DNA of 64,000 nucleotides from Bergeyella zoohelcum ATCC 43767 (GTDB taxonomy: Bacteria; Bacteroidota; Bacteroidia; Flavobacteriales; Weeksellaceae): assembly GCF_000301075.1 (NCBI RefSeq), contig NZ_JH932293.1:1331082-1395081 (forward strand). The letters are read 5' to 3'. Below, piece by piece: positions 55,380-63,555 of this stretch. Positions within the stretch are counted from its first letter, which is position 1; each line of letters opens with the position of its first letter. The translations under genes and the position numbers were made by a program. Below the pieces are notes generated by a model, which saw only the letters and a program-made list of their open reading frames with translations, had not been told where the DNA came from and did no database searches.

Positions 55380-55745
55380 ATGAAAAAAACTCTTTTTATC
55401 TCAATGACACAATTGTTATTATACTCTTGTAATATGTCAGATTCGGTAGAAGAATTACCACAGGGTTATAAAGCTATATATGAAGGAGGAAATCAAAATA
55501 GACTTATTAAAAATAATAAATTGTTCATTGATAGTGGAATGGTAGATGTAAAATACAATGACACATATTTGTTGGTTTCGGTAGATACAACCTATTCAAT
55601 GAAACCTAATAGTATAGACAAACGAAAATTGAAATATTTTATTCAAGATTTAAAACAAGATACAATCTTAAGAGGTATTTCTTATCAAAAATTAAGATAT
55701 GTGATAGAAAAAGAGTCTTTATATGAGTTGGATATAACACAATAG
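55380..55745 (+). CDS. Hypothetical lipoprotein
   Basis: A 121-residue protein with a lipoprotein signal (KKTLFISMTQLLLYSCNM: hydrophobic stretch then LYSC lipobox, cysteine at about 18). The mature part is polar with DTYLLVSVDTTYSM and ends ESLYELDITQ. No known family. It is the first of several small lipoprotein genes on this strand in an AT-rich island, the usual look of immunity proteins or their relatives. Confidence 0.65.
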   Translation: MKKTLFISMTQLLLYSCNMSDSVEELPQGYKAIYEGGNQNRLIKNNKLFIDSGMVDVKYNDTYLLVSVDTTYSMKPNSIDKRKLKYFIQDLKQDTILRGISYQKLRYVIEKESLYELDITQ

Positions 55746-55822
55746 GTTAATTTAATATCTGCTAGGCTGTTTATGTCATATTTCATATTGTTCTGCTTTT
55801 TTTATCTCAATACACTAGAAGT

Positions 55823-55906
55823 ATGATAGGAACCATTGCTTTCGGAGTGATAAGTGATGGAATTTGGCCAGTAATTAGGAGAATGGTGTGTGAATCTATG
55901 AGTTAA
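55823..55906 (+). other. 27-codon frame, possible gene end
   Basis: Reads MIGTIAFGVISDGIWPVIRR and ends ESMS. The well-balanced residue use suggests the C-terminal end of a lost protein rather than random AT-rich sequence, but nothing more can be said. Confidence 0.25.
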
Positions 55907-55935
55907 AATAATGCCAAGAAAAAACTGAAATAGAA

Positions 55936-56397
55936 ATGAGTAAGCTACTGTATGATTTGCTTCTTTTATCTGTGATTACGAAAGATGATGTAGCCTCTTT
56001 GGTGGAAAAAGAGGGATTACATATCAGTAATTCGGATTATTATGAACTGATATACCCTGCAAAGAATAAAAGTTTTTCGGATATTTTATTCATGTTTTGT
56101 AGGAAGAACTATCAGAAAGATGAAATTAAAATAAAATATCATTTAATCATAGAATTGTTTAATAGGAGAAAGATTATAGATATTAAGGAAAAGCTATACT
56201 ATTTTTTTCTTGATAAAAGAAAAGACCTATTATCCATAGATTTTGATTTTTGGAATTTAGTAGAAACAGATTACGAGTTGCTACAAGATGGTTTTGAAGG
56301 GATAGCTAATTCATTCAAGGAAATAGAATACTATCTGAAAAAACATAGTATTTATGATGAAGAGGATGTAAGTTTAATATCAATGATAGCAAAGTAA
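55936..56397 (+). CDS. Hypothetical small soluble protein
   Basis: A 153-residue acidic protein with helical heptad-like stretches (SKLLYDLLLLSVITKDDVAS, FLDKRKDLLSIDFDFWNLVE). No signal peptide or membrane segment. Its size, acidity and setting among other single-copy small genes fit an immunity-type protein; the sequence itself matches no family I know. Confidence 0.6.
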   Translation: MSKLLYDLLLLSVITKDDVASLVEKEGLHISNSDYYELIYPAKNKSFSDILFMFCRKNYQKDEIKIKYHLIIELFNRRKIIDIKEKLYYFFLDKRKDLLSIDFDFWNLVETDYELLQDGFEGIANSFKEIEYYLKKHSIYDEEDVSLISMIAK

Positions 56398-56518
56398 AAA
56401 AAGAAAAAATGTGTGGGATGAATGTGTCTTCAATATAAAAGCTGTTTGCTTAGAGTAGTGGAATATGAAGACCGAGAAGTGATAAGAGATGTTATTTTCT
56501 TAAAATTCAATTTATGCT

Positions 56519-56980
56519 ATGGTAAAAAATATAGTTATTTTGATTTTTGTTGTGATTTTATTGAGTAGTTGTGTAGAAAAGCCAGTAGTAAATATGGATA
56601 ATCATTTTGGATTTGAAAATTTAAGTGATAGTTATGACTCTAAAACTCAAACCTTCAAAAGAAGGTATAGTGATGATACTATTGTTGTAAAAATTGCTTT
56701 AACTTCTGATGAAAAAGTGAAAATTCTAAATGCTTTTTCTGAAAATAATTTTCATAATCTCCCTGATAAATTGGATTGTACAAGTACAGGGAGTTCTCCT
56801 GTTATGTATGATAAGCTGATTTTACAAGACAAAGTAGTAACATACATATACAATGCCCAAAAATCTTATTTTTGTTCTCAAGATGAGGAGTTTACATCAA
56901 TATATGATTTGCTGGTTGATATTGTAAATAATAAAAAAGAGATTAAAGAGCTATTACCCGCTGATATTTATTATGAATAG
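56519..56980 (+). CDS. Hypothetical lipoprotein
   Basis: A 153-residue protein with a clear lipoprotein signal: VKNIVILIFVVILLSSCVEK, lipobox LSSC. The mature protein has FENLSDSYDSKTQTFKRRY and two further cysteines (LDCTSTGSS and SYFCSQDEE) that could form a disulfide in the periplasm. The pattern (query polypeptide with YTRRYxDxD..KV.L..EE) recalls small lipoproteins often found downstream of secreted toxins in Bacteroidota. Function unknown. Confidence 0.65.
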   Translation: MVKNIVILIFVVILLSSCVEKPVVNMDNHFGFENLSDSYDSKTQTFKRRYSDDTIVVKIALTSDEKVKILNAFSENNFHNLPDKLDCTSTGSSPVMYDKLILQDKVVTYIYNAQKSYFCSQDEEFTSIYDLLVDIVNNKKEIKELLPADIYYE

Positions 56981-57088
56981 ATGACATGATTGTATATTTT
57001 GTTAATTATCCATGGAATAAGGAGAACGCTCATGAAAAAAGTGTGTATGAATTCTAAATTTTCAATATAATAAATTAGATGAAAAAAA

Positions 57089-57526
57089 ATGAACGATAGA
57101 CTGCTTAACTTATTAAACCATTATCATTCATTGACGGATAATCTATCTAATAAATATATTGAAGATGGATATGAAGTTTTGGAAATCAAGGATCAAAAAG
57201 ACAAGGTCAATTTGAAAATTCTTCTGTGGGAAAATATGTTAAATATCTATATGGGGCGAGAATATATTCATATATTAGATGATTATTTTGTGGAGAATCA
57301 AGAGCAATTTGAAGAAGTTCAGTCGTTGTTAGAGATAATTTTGTATTCAGATATTGAAGAATCATTGTTGTATGATAAAAAAGGGAGTCTGAGAAAGTTT
57401 TTGTATATTTTCTCTATGAAGAATAAAAAAATTACAGGAAAAAGAAATGGGTATATTTTTCCTGTCATCGAGTTGCTTAAAAAAGAAGAACATTATAAAG
57501 CCATTTTAAAAAATAATGTTAAGTAG
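57089..57526 (+). CDS. Hypothetical small soluble protein
   Basis: A 145-residue, helix-rich protein with no signal peptide. It begins MNDRLLNLLNHYHSLTDN; the middle (FEEVQSLLEIILYSDIEESL) is acidic. No family recognised. It lies on the same strand as the other island genes with ~100-bp gaps and no obvious shared promoter. Confidence 0.55.
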   Translation: MNDRLLNLLNHYHSLTDNLSNKYIEDGYEVLEIKDQKDKVNLKILLWENMLNIYMGREYIHILDDYFVENQEQFEEVQSLLEIILYSDIEESLLYDKKGSLRKFLYIFSMKNKKITGKRNGYIFPVIELLKKEEHYKAILKNNVK

Positions 57527-57903
57527 TAGGGATTTTAACATCAGAATTATTAACGATAAAACACTCAACAACTGCAAGGTTTTTGAACAAAACAGTATCT
57601 TTTTTCCATTATTCCCTTTTATGGCTTTTAAAAAAGAGCAAAAGAAGATTAAAAAGAACTTTAAAATTAATTAAAAAGAGAAAACCAGAATGGGTAGATA
57701 TATACTTTGAGAAATTACTATCACTTATTTCTTAGAATTTCATTTGATAAATTGGGTGAAGATAGTGGGGTTTCTGTCATAAATTAGGGTAAATGTGTTA
57801 AATTTATAATACATTAATAATCAAATAATTAAATTTAGACTCTTTTTGTAAAAGTGATTAAGGGCAAATTTTAATATATTGATATTCAATTATTTTTTAT
57901 TGA
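57527..57903. other. Non-coding gap with a gene scrap
   Basis: Between 57630 and 57735 a short frame reads KKRKPEWVDIYFEKLLSLIS, probably the end of a lost gene. The rest is AT-rich sequence without features that I can support. Confidence 0.35.
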
Positions 57904-58305
57904 GTGCCCTATGAAAATAGGATTTCGTGCGTTTGCCCTATCATAAATTCTAAATACGGTAAGATTATAAGTTTTTCTTTATATTCGCCAGTATGTCTAC
58001 CTATCGAAATACATTATTATATAGAAGGCAAAACGATATATATGGCTGTAAATATAAAACCTAATAGAGAGGGATATATTATCTATGATTCTGACAAATT
58101 AATACATATATTTGATATTATACAAGATGTCTTTCAGAGTAGTATTGTGGAACATAAGTATGTAAATAAGAATAATACTATTTTAAGGCTTCAATACAAA
58201 AATTGTGATACAGAAAAAATATTATACATGGATACTAATATTAAATATTACTGGCATAAAACAAAGAAAATAACAAGTATATATATTGGACATAAATTGA
58301 GATGA
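57904..58305 (+). CDS. Hypothetical protein with a doubtful start
   Basis: A 133-residue frame beginning with GTG (57904) directly behind a stop codon. It contains RISCVCPIINSKYGKIISF, HYYIEGKTIYMAVNIKPN and a basic C-terminus (WHKTKKITSIYIGHKLR). No ribosome-binding or promoter signal stands before it, so it may be the 3' part of a longer lost gene. No family recognised. Confidence 0.4.
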   Translation: MPYENRISCVCPIINSKYGKIISFSLYSPVCLPIEIHYYIEGKTIYMAVNIKPNREGYIIYDSDKLIHIFDIIQDVFQSSIVEHKYVNKNNTILRLQYKNCDTEKILYMDTNIKYYWHKTKKITSIYIGHKLR

Positions 58306-58473
58306 ATAGTGCTGTGCTTTTGGTGTTAGAGATGCCTTGTTGGTGCAATTTTTTTAGGCAGTAGACTTAGGTTAATTGTTTTCAATGGTTTTGATAAAAG
58401 ATATTGACTTCGAAAACTAATCTTGGGATTGTAACTAGTATTTTCAATGTCACACTAAAAATAAACTTACATC

Positions 58474-58980
58474 ATGGTGAAATCTTTTTATTTTATAATT
58501 GTTTTTATATTTTTATGTTATTCCTGTATATATACAGGCTCTATGAATTCACATGGTATCCCTACAACCAATTTTGAAAATGTTAAATGTAATTCTTATC
58601 TATCTGAAAAATATAAGGGGTTATACGAATGTAGATATTATTTTTCAGGAATTGATAAAAGAGGGAATTATAAAGATTTAACAGATGTTTCTTTAACTCC
58701 TAATTTTCTCGATAAAACAACATATATACAAGTCTATGAGTCATGTATTGCTCGTATCTTTGTAAATAGACAGTTGGGGGGTATAGATAATTTAGTTTCA
58801 GACTCGGGGTTAATGGCTTATATAGAATCGAAGAAAAATAGAGATAATATAGTGTTTTTTACTGTAATTAATGGAGAGGGAAGGATAATAAAAAATCATA
58901 TAAGTATCAAAAAAGACACATTGATAATAGAGGAAGCGGGTAGCAGTACAAGTGGGTATATTTATACTAAGATTAAATAA
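58474..58980 (+). CDS. Hypothetical lipoprotein
   Basis: A 168-residue protein with signal FYFIIVFIFLCYSCIYTG (lipobox CYSC). The mature part includes NSHGIPTTNFENVKC, KGLYECRYYFSGIDKRG and a GRIIKNHISIKKDTLIIEEA beta-rich end. Two more cysteines may pair. No family recognised; it resembles the other small lipoproteins of this island in size and layout. Confidence 0.65.
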   Translation: MVKSFYFIIVFIFLCYSCIYTGSMNSHGIPTTNFENVKCNSYLSEKYKGLYECRYYFSGIDKRGNYKDLTDVSLTPNFLDKTTYIQVYESCIARIFVNRQLGGIDNLVSDSGLMAYIESKKNRDNIVFFTVINGEGRIIKNHISIKKDTLIIEEAGSSTSGYIYTKIK

Positions 58981-59023
58981 AATAAATTGTTTCGTTTATA
59001 GATTATTCAATAGATAATTAAAA

Positions 59024-59263
59024 ATGAAAGTAAAATATATAGGCACAATCGGTGAAAAAGATTTTTTTGAATATGATGGAATAACCATTTTTATTCGAGA
59101 TTTTATACATACAATAACAGATGAAAAAATTGAGATAAAGGATCCTATGTATCATCACGAATATATTTTTCATATTTGGGAAATACCAATAAGAGGGCAA
59201 GTGAAAAAATTTGCAATAGGTGAGTTTTCCAATAATATATATGGGATTTTTGGGGTGGAATAA
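59024..59263 (+). CDS. Small hypothetical protein
   Basis: A 79-residue protein starting MKVKYIGTIGEKDFFEYDGI; strands and a polar surface are apparent, with no signal. It may be a complete small immunity-like protein or a shortened one. It overlaps nothing and follows the lipoprotein gene by 43 bp. Confidence 0.5.
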   Translation: MKVKYIGTIGEKDFFEYDGITIFIRDFIHTITDEKIEIKDPMYHHEYIFHIWEIPIRGQVKKFAIGEFSNNIYGIFGVE

Positions 59264-59377
59264 GCGAAGGTTCTCTTCAATAACTTTCTGGTAGATATGT
59301 CATGAATGCCATAAAATAGATGAGTTTAATGAATATGATATTCAAGAAAAAGTTAGATCAGTAATAAAGCAATTGTT

Positions 59378-59806
59378 ATGAAAATACCGAGAGTTATCAC
59401 AATAAATATTTTATTGTTGCTGTACGGTTGTATTATGCCGAAATCACCTAATTGGCTTTATTGTAAATTAAATGATTATGAGAATTATGAAACAGAAGCT
59501 TATTATGGGAAAGCATATGATGTTTCAGGATATTATATGAATTTATGAGTTTTTTCTACTTCTTGGAAAAGTGTTTATTTTACAACAAACATACCTATGG
59601 AGCATGGTATGGTAACTATTGTTGTGGATGATAAAATGCTGATATTAAAAGAAATACCAAAAGATGATTTAGAGCTATTACCACACAAATTTTATAACGA
59701 TGATTCAGTAAAGGTGTATAGCATAACCCTTAAGGGAAAAGAGATTAAAAATGATAGGAAGATGGTAGTATATTTAAACAAAGAACTTGTCTTTGAGAAA
59801 CAATAA
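59378..59806 (+). pseudogene. Lipoprotein gene split by a nonsense codon
   Basis: An ATG at 59378 starts a lipoprotein (KIPRVITINILLLLYGCIMP, lipobox LYGC). The frame is stopped by TGA at 59546-59548 after 56 codons, then continues in the same frame without a gap (VFSTSWKSVYFTTNIPMEHG..) to a stop at 59804-59806. Read through, it would be a 142-residue lipoprotein like its neighbours. One base change separates it from an intact gene, so the loss is recent (or, less likely, read-through is used). Confidence 0.7.
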
Positions 59807-60075
59807 TCTACCATTATAATCAAAAATTTTAATTATTTTTCAAACACAGATTGTGATGTATATATAAAATCAAATCGGTCAAGAAGCATGTAATCCTTTC
59901 ATAAAATGGAACATTTAGATTTTTTATATAGTTTCATCTCAAACTTGGAAAAAGAAGATACTATAAGTCCATTCACAATGATGTTATTCTTATTAAAAAA
60001 TATAATAAGATTGAAAAGTTTATCTTTGATAAGTCATTTTTATCTGGATAATTGAGGGAAAAAGAGAGAAATAGT
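59807..60075. other. Gap with a short decayed frame
   Basis: A 49-codon frame from 59908 (MEHLDFLYSFISNLEKEDTI) ends early, and part of another frame seems to continue it. Probably another ruined small gene; not named. Confidence 0.3.
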
Positions 60076-60390
60076 ATGAAAATAAAAGGAAATATAGATT
60101 TTAGAATTATCACTAATGAGGATGAGTTGGATGGGGAGTTTTCCAAATGGGAAGAAATAGCCATTCATGGAGATCCTGAGGGGCTATTGTCATTCGCAAA
60201 TTTATTGATTGAAATAGCGAATATTAATCAAGATAATATTGATGAAAATGAACTTCCCACAGGTGAGCGAAAACATATTTATTTGAATCCAAGTATTGAT
60301 ATTTCAAAAAGTTCCTCCCCAATAATAATAGGGAGATTAGATGCTAAAGGAACTCATGAATTTTATGAATGCTACAAGCCTAAAGAATAA
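60076..60390 (+). CDS. Imm32-like immunity protein
   Basis: A 104-residue protein. It contains WEEIAIHGDPEGLLSFANLL, LPTGERKHIYLNPSIDIS, and SPIIIGRLDAKGTHEFYE, a set of motifs that I recognise as Imm32, an immunity family of polymorphic toxin systems. Such proteins bind and neutralise a specific toxin domain injected by sister cells; here no cognate toxin lies next to it. The ATG at 60076 is preferred to an upstream TTG (60052). No signal peptide, so it acts in the cytosol. Confidence 0.65.
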   Translation: MKIKGNIDFRIITNEDELDGEFSKWEEIAIHGDPEGLLSFANLLIEIANINQDNIDENELPTGERKHIYLNPSIDISKSSSPIIIGRLDAKGTHEFYECYKPKE

Positions 60391-60507
60391 ATTTTAGAGA
60401 ATATTGGTAGAGTGTTTATCTGATGTATAGATATGCTTTACGGTTATTCCTATATGGAATAAAATCAAATTTTGAAAGCACAATTAAAAATCGTAATAAA
60501 GATAAAA

Positions 60508-60921
60508 ATGTTTTTGGTCAGTTTGGTACTTTTTGTTCATTGTATATCTGGTCAGCAACGCTTTATGTTTGTGATACATGATGATAGGGTAGATTTTTCT
60601 AAAAATGTAGATTCAGTTCTAGTAGAGGGGTATATTTATAAATTATATGGAGAAGATACGGCGGTAAATACATATGAAAACAAACTACTCTTTCGATTAA
60701 CAAACAGTAAAGGAGATAATTATAGTGCGGATGGGTATGTTATTGGTGAAAATGATAAATTGACTTATATTCGTCCGATGGTTAGAATTTGCTTGGTTTT
60801 TAGAAAAAAAGATTTTACGCATTTGCCCATGGGAGAAAATAAATTTTTCATTTCTTTATTGAAGAATAAGCATATAATAGATGAGAAAAAAACGATATCC
60901 AAAATAACGATTCATCAATAA
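60508..60921 (+). CDS. Hypothetical secreted protein
   Basis: A 137-residue protein with a signal peptide MFLVSLVLFVHCISGQQ. The mature part (MFVIHDDRVDFSKNVDSVLV, YIYKLYGEDTA, RICLVFRKKDFTHL) looks like a small beta-sandwich. An in-frame TTG at 60472 would add 12 mostly basic residues, which is also possible for a signal peptide. No family recognised. Confidence 0.55.
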   Translation: MFLVSLVLFVHCISGQQRFMFVIHDDRVDFSKNVDSVLVEGYIYKLYGEDTAVNTYENKLLFRLTNSKGDNYSADGYVIGENDKLTYIRPMVRICLVFRKKDFTHLPMGENKFFISLLKNKHIIDEKKTISKITIHQ

Positions 60922-61012
60922 GAGATTTTATCTTTTCAAAGCAATAAAATAGTCTTTAATACTTTTGGAAATCTCACAGAATATGGTCAGAAAATAATTT
61001 TAAGGAAGAACA

Positions 61013-61328
61013 ATGAAGAACTATAATTATTGGCAAACAATGATTTTGGTGGTATTATCTTCAATTATAGCCTACTATATCATAGGAGGAATAGCTATGG
61101 ATAAAGGTGTAGGAAAGCTCCATTATTCAAGCACTTTGAAAGAGACGATAAGTCAAAAAAACAGTCATTAATACATATATCGTTTTAGATGCAGATGAGC
61201 ATCAAGTAAGTGAGGCTTGGGTAGAATATGCAAGAAGCTATAATATTTTTGATAGGAAAAAAATCGAAAAAGATAAAGTATCGTTAAGTATAGCTAATCT
61301 AAAAGAGTTTGAAGAAATAGAAAATTTT
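61013..61328 (+). pseudogene. Membrane-anchored protein, frameshifted and cut by IS1
   Basis: Starts MKNYNYWQTMILVVLSSIIA (one membrane span), reads to about 61170 and stops; a run of seven A near 61156-61162 is the likely slip site. The continuation in another frame (YIVLDADEHQVSEAWVEYAR, then KVSLSIANLKEFEEIENF) runs straight into the left end of IS1 copy B. So it lost both its frame and its 3' end. Confidence 0.65.
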
Positions 61329-62057
61329 GGTATTGTTATTCTAATATATTTTATATAATTTAGCGTCATGAAATGCACCAGATGTGAATCGTTAAATAAG
61401 ATTAAGGCAGGTTTTGTTGGAGGCAGACAGCGATATAAATGTAAAGACTGTGGCTATTTTTTCAGTGTTGAGAAGAAATCGGATGTGAAAACGCCAGAAC
61501 AAAAGCGTCTTGCTTTGCAAATGTATTTGGAAGGATTAGGATTTCGAGCTATTGGAAGGATATTGAATATTAGCTACGGAACGGTTTATCGGTGGGTAAA
61601 GAAATGGGAAGAATCTGTGGAACTACCTCAGAATGAAGAGCCTATTGAAATAGTGGAATTGGACGAGATTCACAGTTATGTACAGTCAAAAAAAACTACT
61701 GTTGGAGCTGGATTGCTATTGATAGACTTGGAAAAAAGTTCATCGGTTTTGTTTGTGGAAAACGAGACACAGAAACTTTCTTAGAGCTTTGGAAGAAATT
61801 GAAAAACAGAGATGTCAATGGTTTTTGTAGCGATTATTGGAAGAGTTATTTAGAGGTAATTCCAAGTGAAAAGCATATGGAATCCAAAGCAGAAACCTTT
61901 ACAGTGGAGGGATATAATAGCAGAATAAGACATTATTTGGCAAGATTTAAAAGAAAAGGAAAATGTTACTCGAAGTCAAAAATAATGTTAGAAAATTCCT
62001 TGAAACTTTTATTTCTGAAGCTGAATAATCAATTAAATATAATAATTCAACAATGAC
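61329..62057 (+). mobile_element. IS1-family element, copy B (729 bp)
   Basis: Same length and, apart from a few substitutions, same sequence as 14324-15052. The left end GGTATTGTT and the right end ACAATGAC are again imperfect inverses. The flanks AAAATTTT (61321-61328) and AAAATTCT (62058-62065) agree in seven of eight bases, so a target duplication with one change is possible but not certain in such AT-rich DNA. Confidence 0.88.
61368..62056 (+). CDS. IS1-family transposase, made by -1 frameshifting (copy B)
   Basis: Same two-frame organisation as copy A: frame one 61368-61784 (zinc ribbon and helix-turn-helix), slip at the eight-A run near 61688-61695, then the D-D-E domain (IAIDRLGKKF, CSDYWKSY, TVEGYNSRIRHYLARFKRK). 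Differences from copy A are mostly silent or conservative (V for I, E for A, L for S), so both copies could be active. The last codons are CAACAATGA, at the very end of the element. Confidence 0.87.
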
Positions 62058-62520
62058 AAAATTCTTTAAACCTGTTTTCAATTAGCTTGAATTTCTCCTT
62101 ATTTATTAGCCTCGTGGTAGGTCCTCCCGAAGTAGTCAAAAACTTCATCCTCTGGATTTCTTGGAGTAAATCGGCCATTAATTTGTAAAGGGTTTCGGAT
62201 TGTTTTTTTAGGAGGAAGCCGTCCTTATCCATCTGAAATTCCACGCTTTCTACCTTGATTTGAAATTGCTTGATTTCCGAATGATTAACTACTACTGCCA
62301 ACTCTTTCGTAACAAACACAACGCAAACCAATGAACCTACCTTTGGCTCTACAAATACGCCATTTTCCGCAACTTGAAGATATACATCAGTAATTTCGGC
62401 CGAGCCGTCCAAAGGTTGCACATCAGCCGTTTGGTTGTCCACATCTACCGAAATAACCTCGCAGATTTTGGCATAAACTTCTTCGCCCTTATCGGCTAAT
62501 CGTTGTATTAAATCTTTCAT
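62047..62520 (-). CDS. Phage baseplate-type protein, 3' end altered by IS1
   Basis: A 157-residue protein. The first ~85 residues (YAKICEVISVDVDNQTADVQ, ITDVYLQVAENGVFVEPKVG, SLVCVVFV) form an OB-fold-like domain as in the gpV/gp5-type spike or Gp138-like baseplate proteins; a helical tail follows. The reading enters the right end of IS1 copy B at 62057, and its last codons (CHC) and TGA stop are IS1 sequence. The original end has therefore been replaced, though probably only a few residues were lost. Confidence 0.65.
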   Translation of the reverse strand: MKDLIQRLADKGEEVYAKICEVISVDVDNQTADVQPLDGSAEITDVYLQVAENGVFVEPKVGSLVCVVFVTKELAVVVNHSEIKQFQIKVESVEFQMDKDGFLLKKQSETLYKLMADLLQEIQRMKFLTTSGGPTTRLINKEKFKLIENRFKEFCHC

Positions 62521-62553
62521 TTTAATTACTTTACAATTTAAGAAGCAAGTTTA

Positions 62554-62588
62554 TAGCCTATTGCTTTCTGTCTATTGCTTCCTGCTTA
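62554..62588. repeat. Short CTATTGCTT/TTCCTGCTT repeat tract
   Basis: Carries GCCTATTGCTTTCTG and CTATTGCTTCCTGCTT, nearly the same words as in the tract at 1338-1475. It lies between two phage genes and slightly overlaps the 3' end of the upper one. Confidence 0.5.
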
Positions 62589-63555
62589 ATGGCTGACCCA
62601 ATTCTATTTTCTGACGATAACCATTTAACCCAAATTCAATTTCATTTTTCTTGATTAAATACACTCCGCTATTTCCATCGCTAGCGTGAAGCTCCACCAT
62701 ATCGCACTTACTTACTTCGGGTACGCCAAAGGTTTCAAATGAACCTTTAAATCCACTTTGCTTATACCTCTCTACCACTTGGATAGCGTATTTTTTCAGC
62801 TCATCCTGCGTTAGACCGTCCATTCTTATCTTAATCAAATCGCCATCCTTATCGCCATATTCGTAAGTGATTTTTTGATGCTTGGCATTAAAGCTCTGTG
62901 CCTCGCACCTTACTCGTATGTCTTCCTTATCCCTATACTCAAAATCTTCTGAAATGATGTTTTTTCCGTGCATAAACTTGATTTTCTTTCGGTTATCTAT
63001 CGGATAAGCTAAGCCAATGTACAGCACATTTTCATTGTTTATTCTTCGGAAATAAGACGAAAGCATTTGCTTTTCTTTGAGTTCTTGTAGTTCCTCCGAT
63101 GCGTGAGCTTTGGTGATCCGCCAGTTGCCGACCTTTATATTTTTATCCATCAGCTGAAATTGGATACCTGTGCCTTGCAGTAGATAACTCACAATTTCGT
63201 TGAGCGATGCGTTTTTAAAGGCTTTGGGTTTGATTTTATGCGATTTTAGGATAAACATTCCGTCTTCGCATTTTATCGTTATTGGCACTCTGGCATCTAC
63301 AGAGCGAACGAAGCCCGAGAACTTCGTTTGCAAATTATCATCATAACCCAGCTTTACCGTGATTTTGTCGCCTCTCTTAATGGGCGGTTTACCGTTCTTA
63401 CTTATCGCTTCCTGCCACTTGATATTCTTTGGTAATTGAATTTCACAAGTGTCGGTAAGGGTGCTCACATCTTCTATAATAGTGCAATTAGCTACTGCTG
63501 TAAATTGCCAAGTTTTTTCGCCCTCAATGGTAATTTCACTACACAACCTTAACAT
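62572..63555 (-). CDS. Phage baseplate hub / late control D-like protein
   Basis: A 327-residue protein resembling the gpD/gp27/XkdQ hub family: the N-terminal DTCEIQLPKNIKW and GDKITVKLGYDDNLQTKFSG are the first barrel with the typical G.F.G turn, a central segment NASLNEIVSYLLQGTGIQF is the family's helical piece, and the end VSKCDMVELHASDG..YLIKKNEIEFGLNGYRQKIELG is the second barrel. It would connect the tail tube to the spike. It overlaps the upstream gene by 17 bp and belongs to a leftward tail cassette. Confidence 0.68.
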   Translation of the reverse strand: MLRLCSEITIEGEKTWQFTAVANCTIIEDVSTLTDTCEIQLPKNIKWQEAISKNGKPPIKRGDKITVKLGYDDNLQTKFSGFVRSVDARVPITIKCEDGMFILKSHKIKPKAFKNASLNEIVSYLLQGTGIQFQLMDKNIKVGNWRITKAHASEELQELKEKQMLSSYFRRINNENVLYIGLAYPIDNRKKIKFMHGKNIISEDFEYRDKEDIRVRCEAQSFNAKHQKITYEYGDKDGDLIKIRMDGLTQDELKKYAIQVVERYKQSGFKGSFETFGVPEVSKCDMVELHASDGNSGVYLIKKNEIEFGLNGYRQKIELGQPLSRKQ

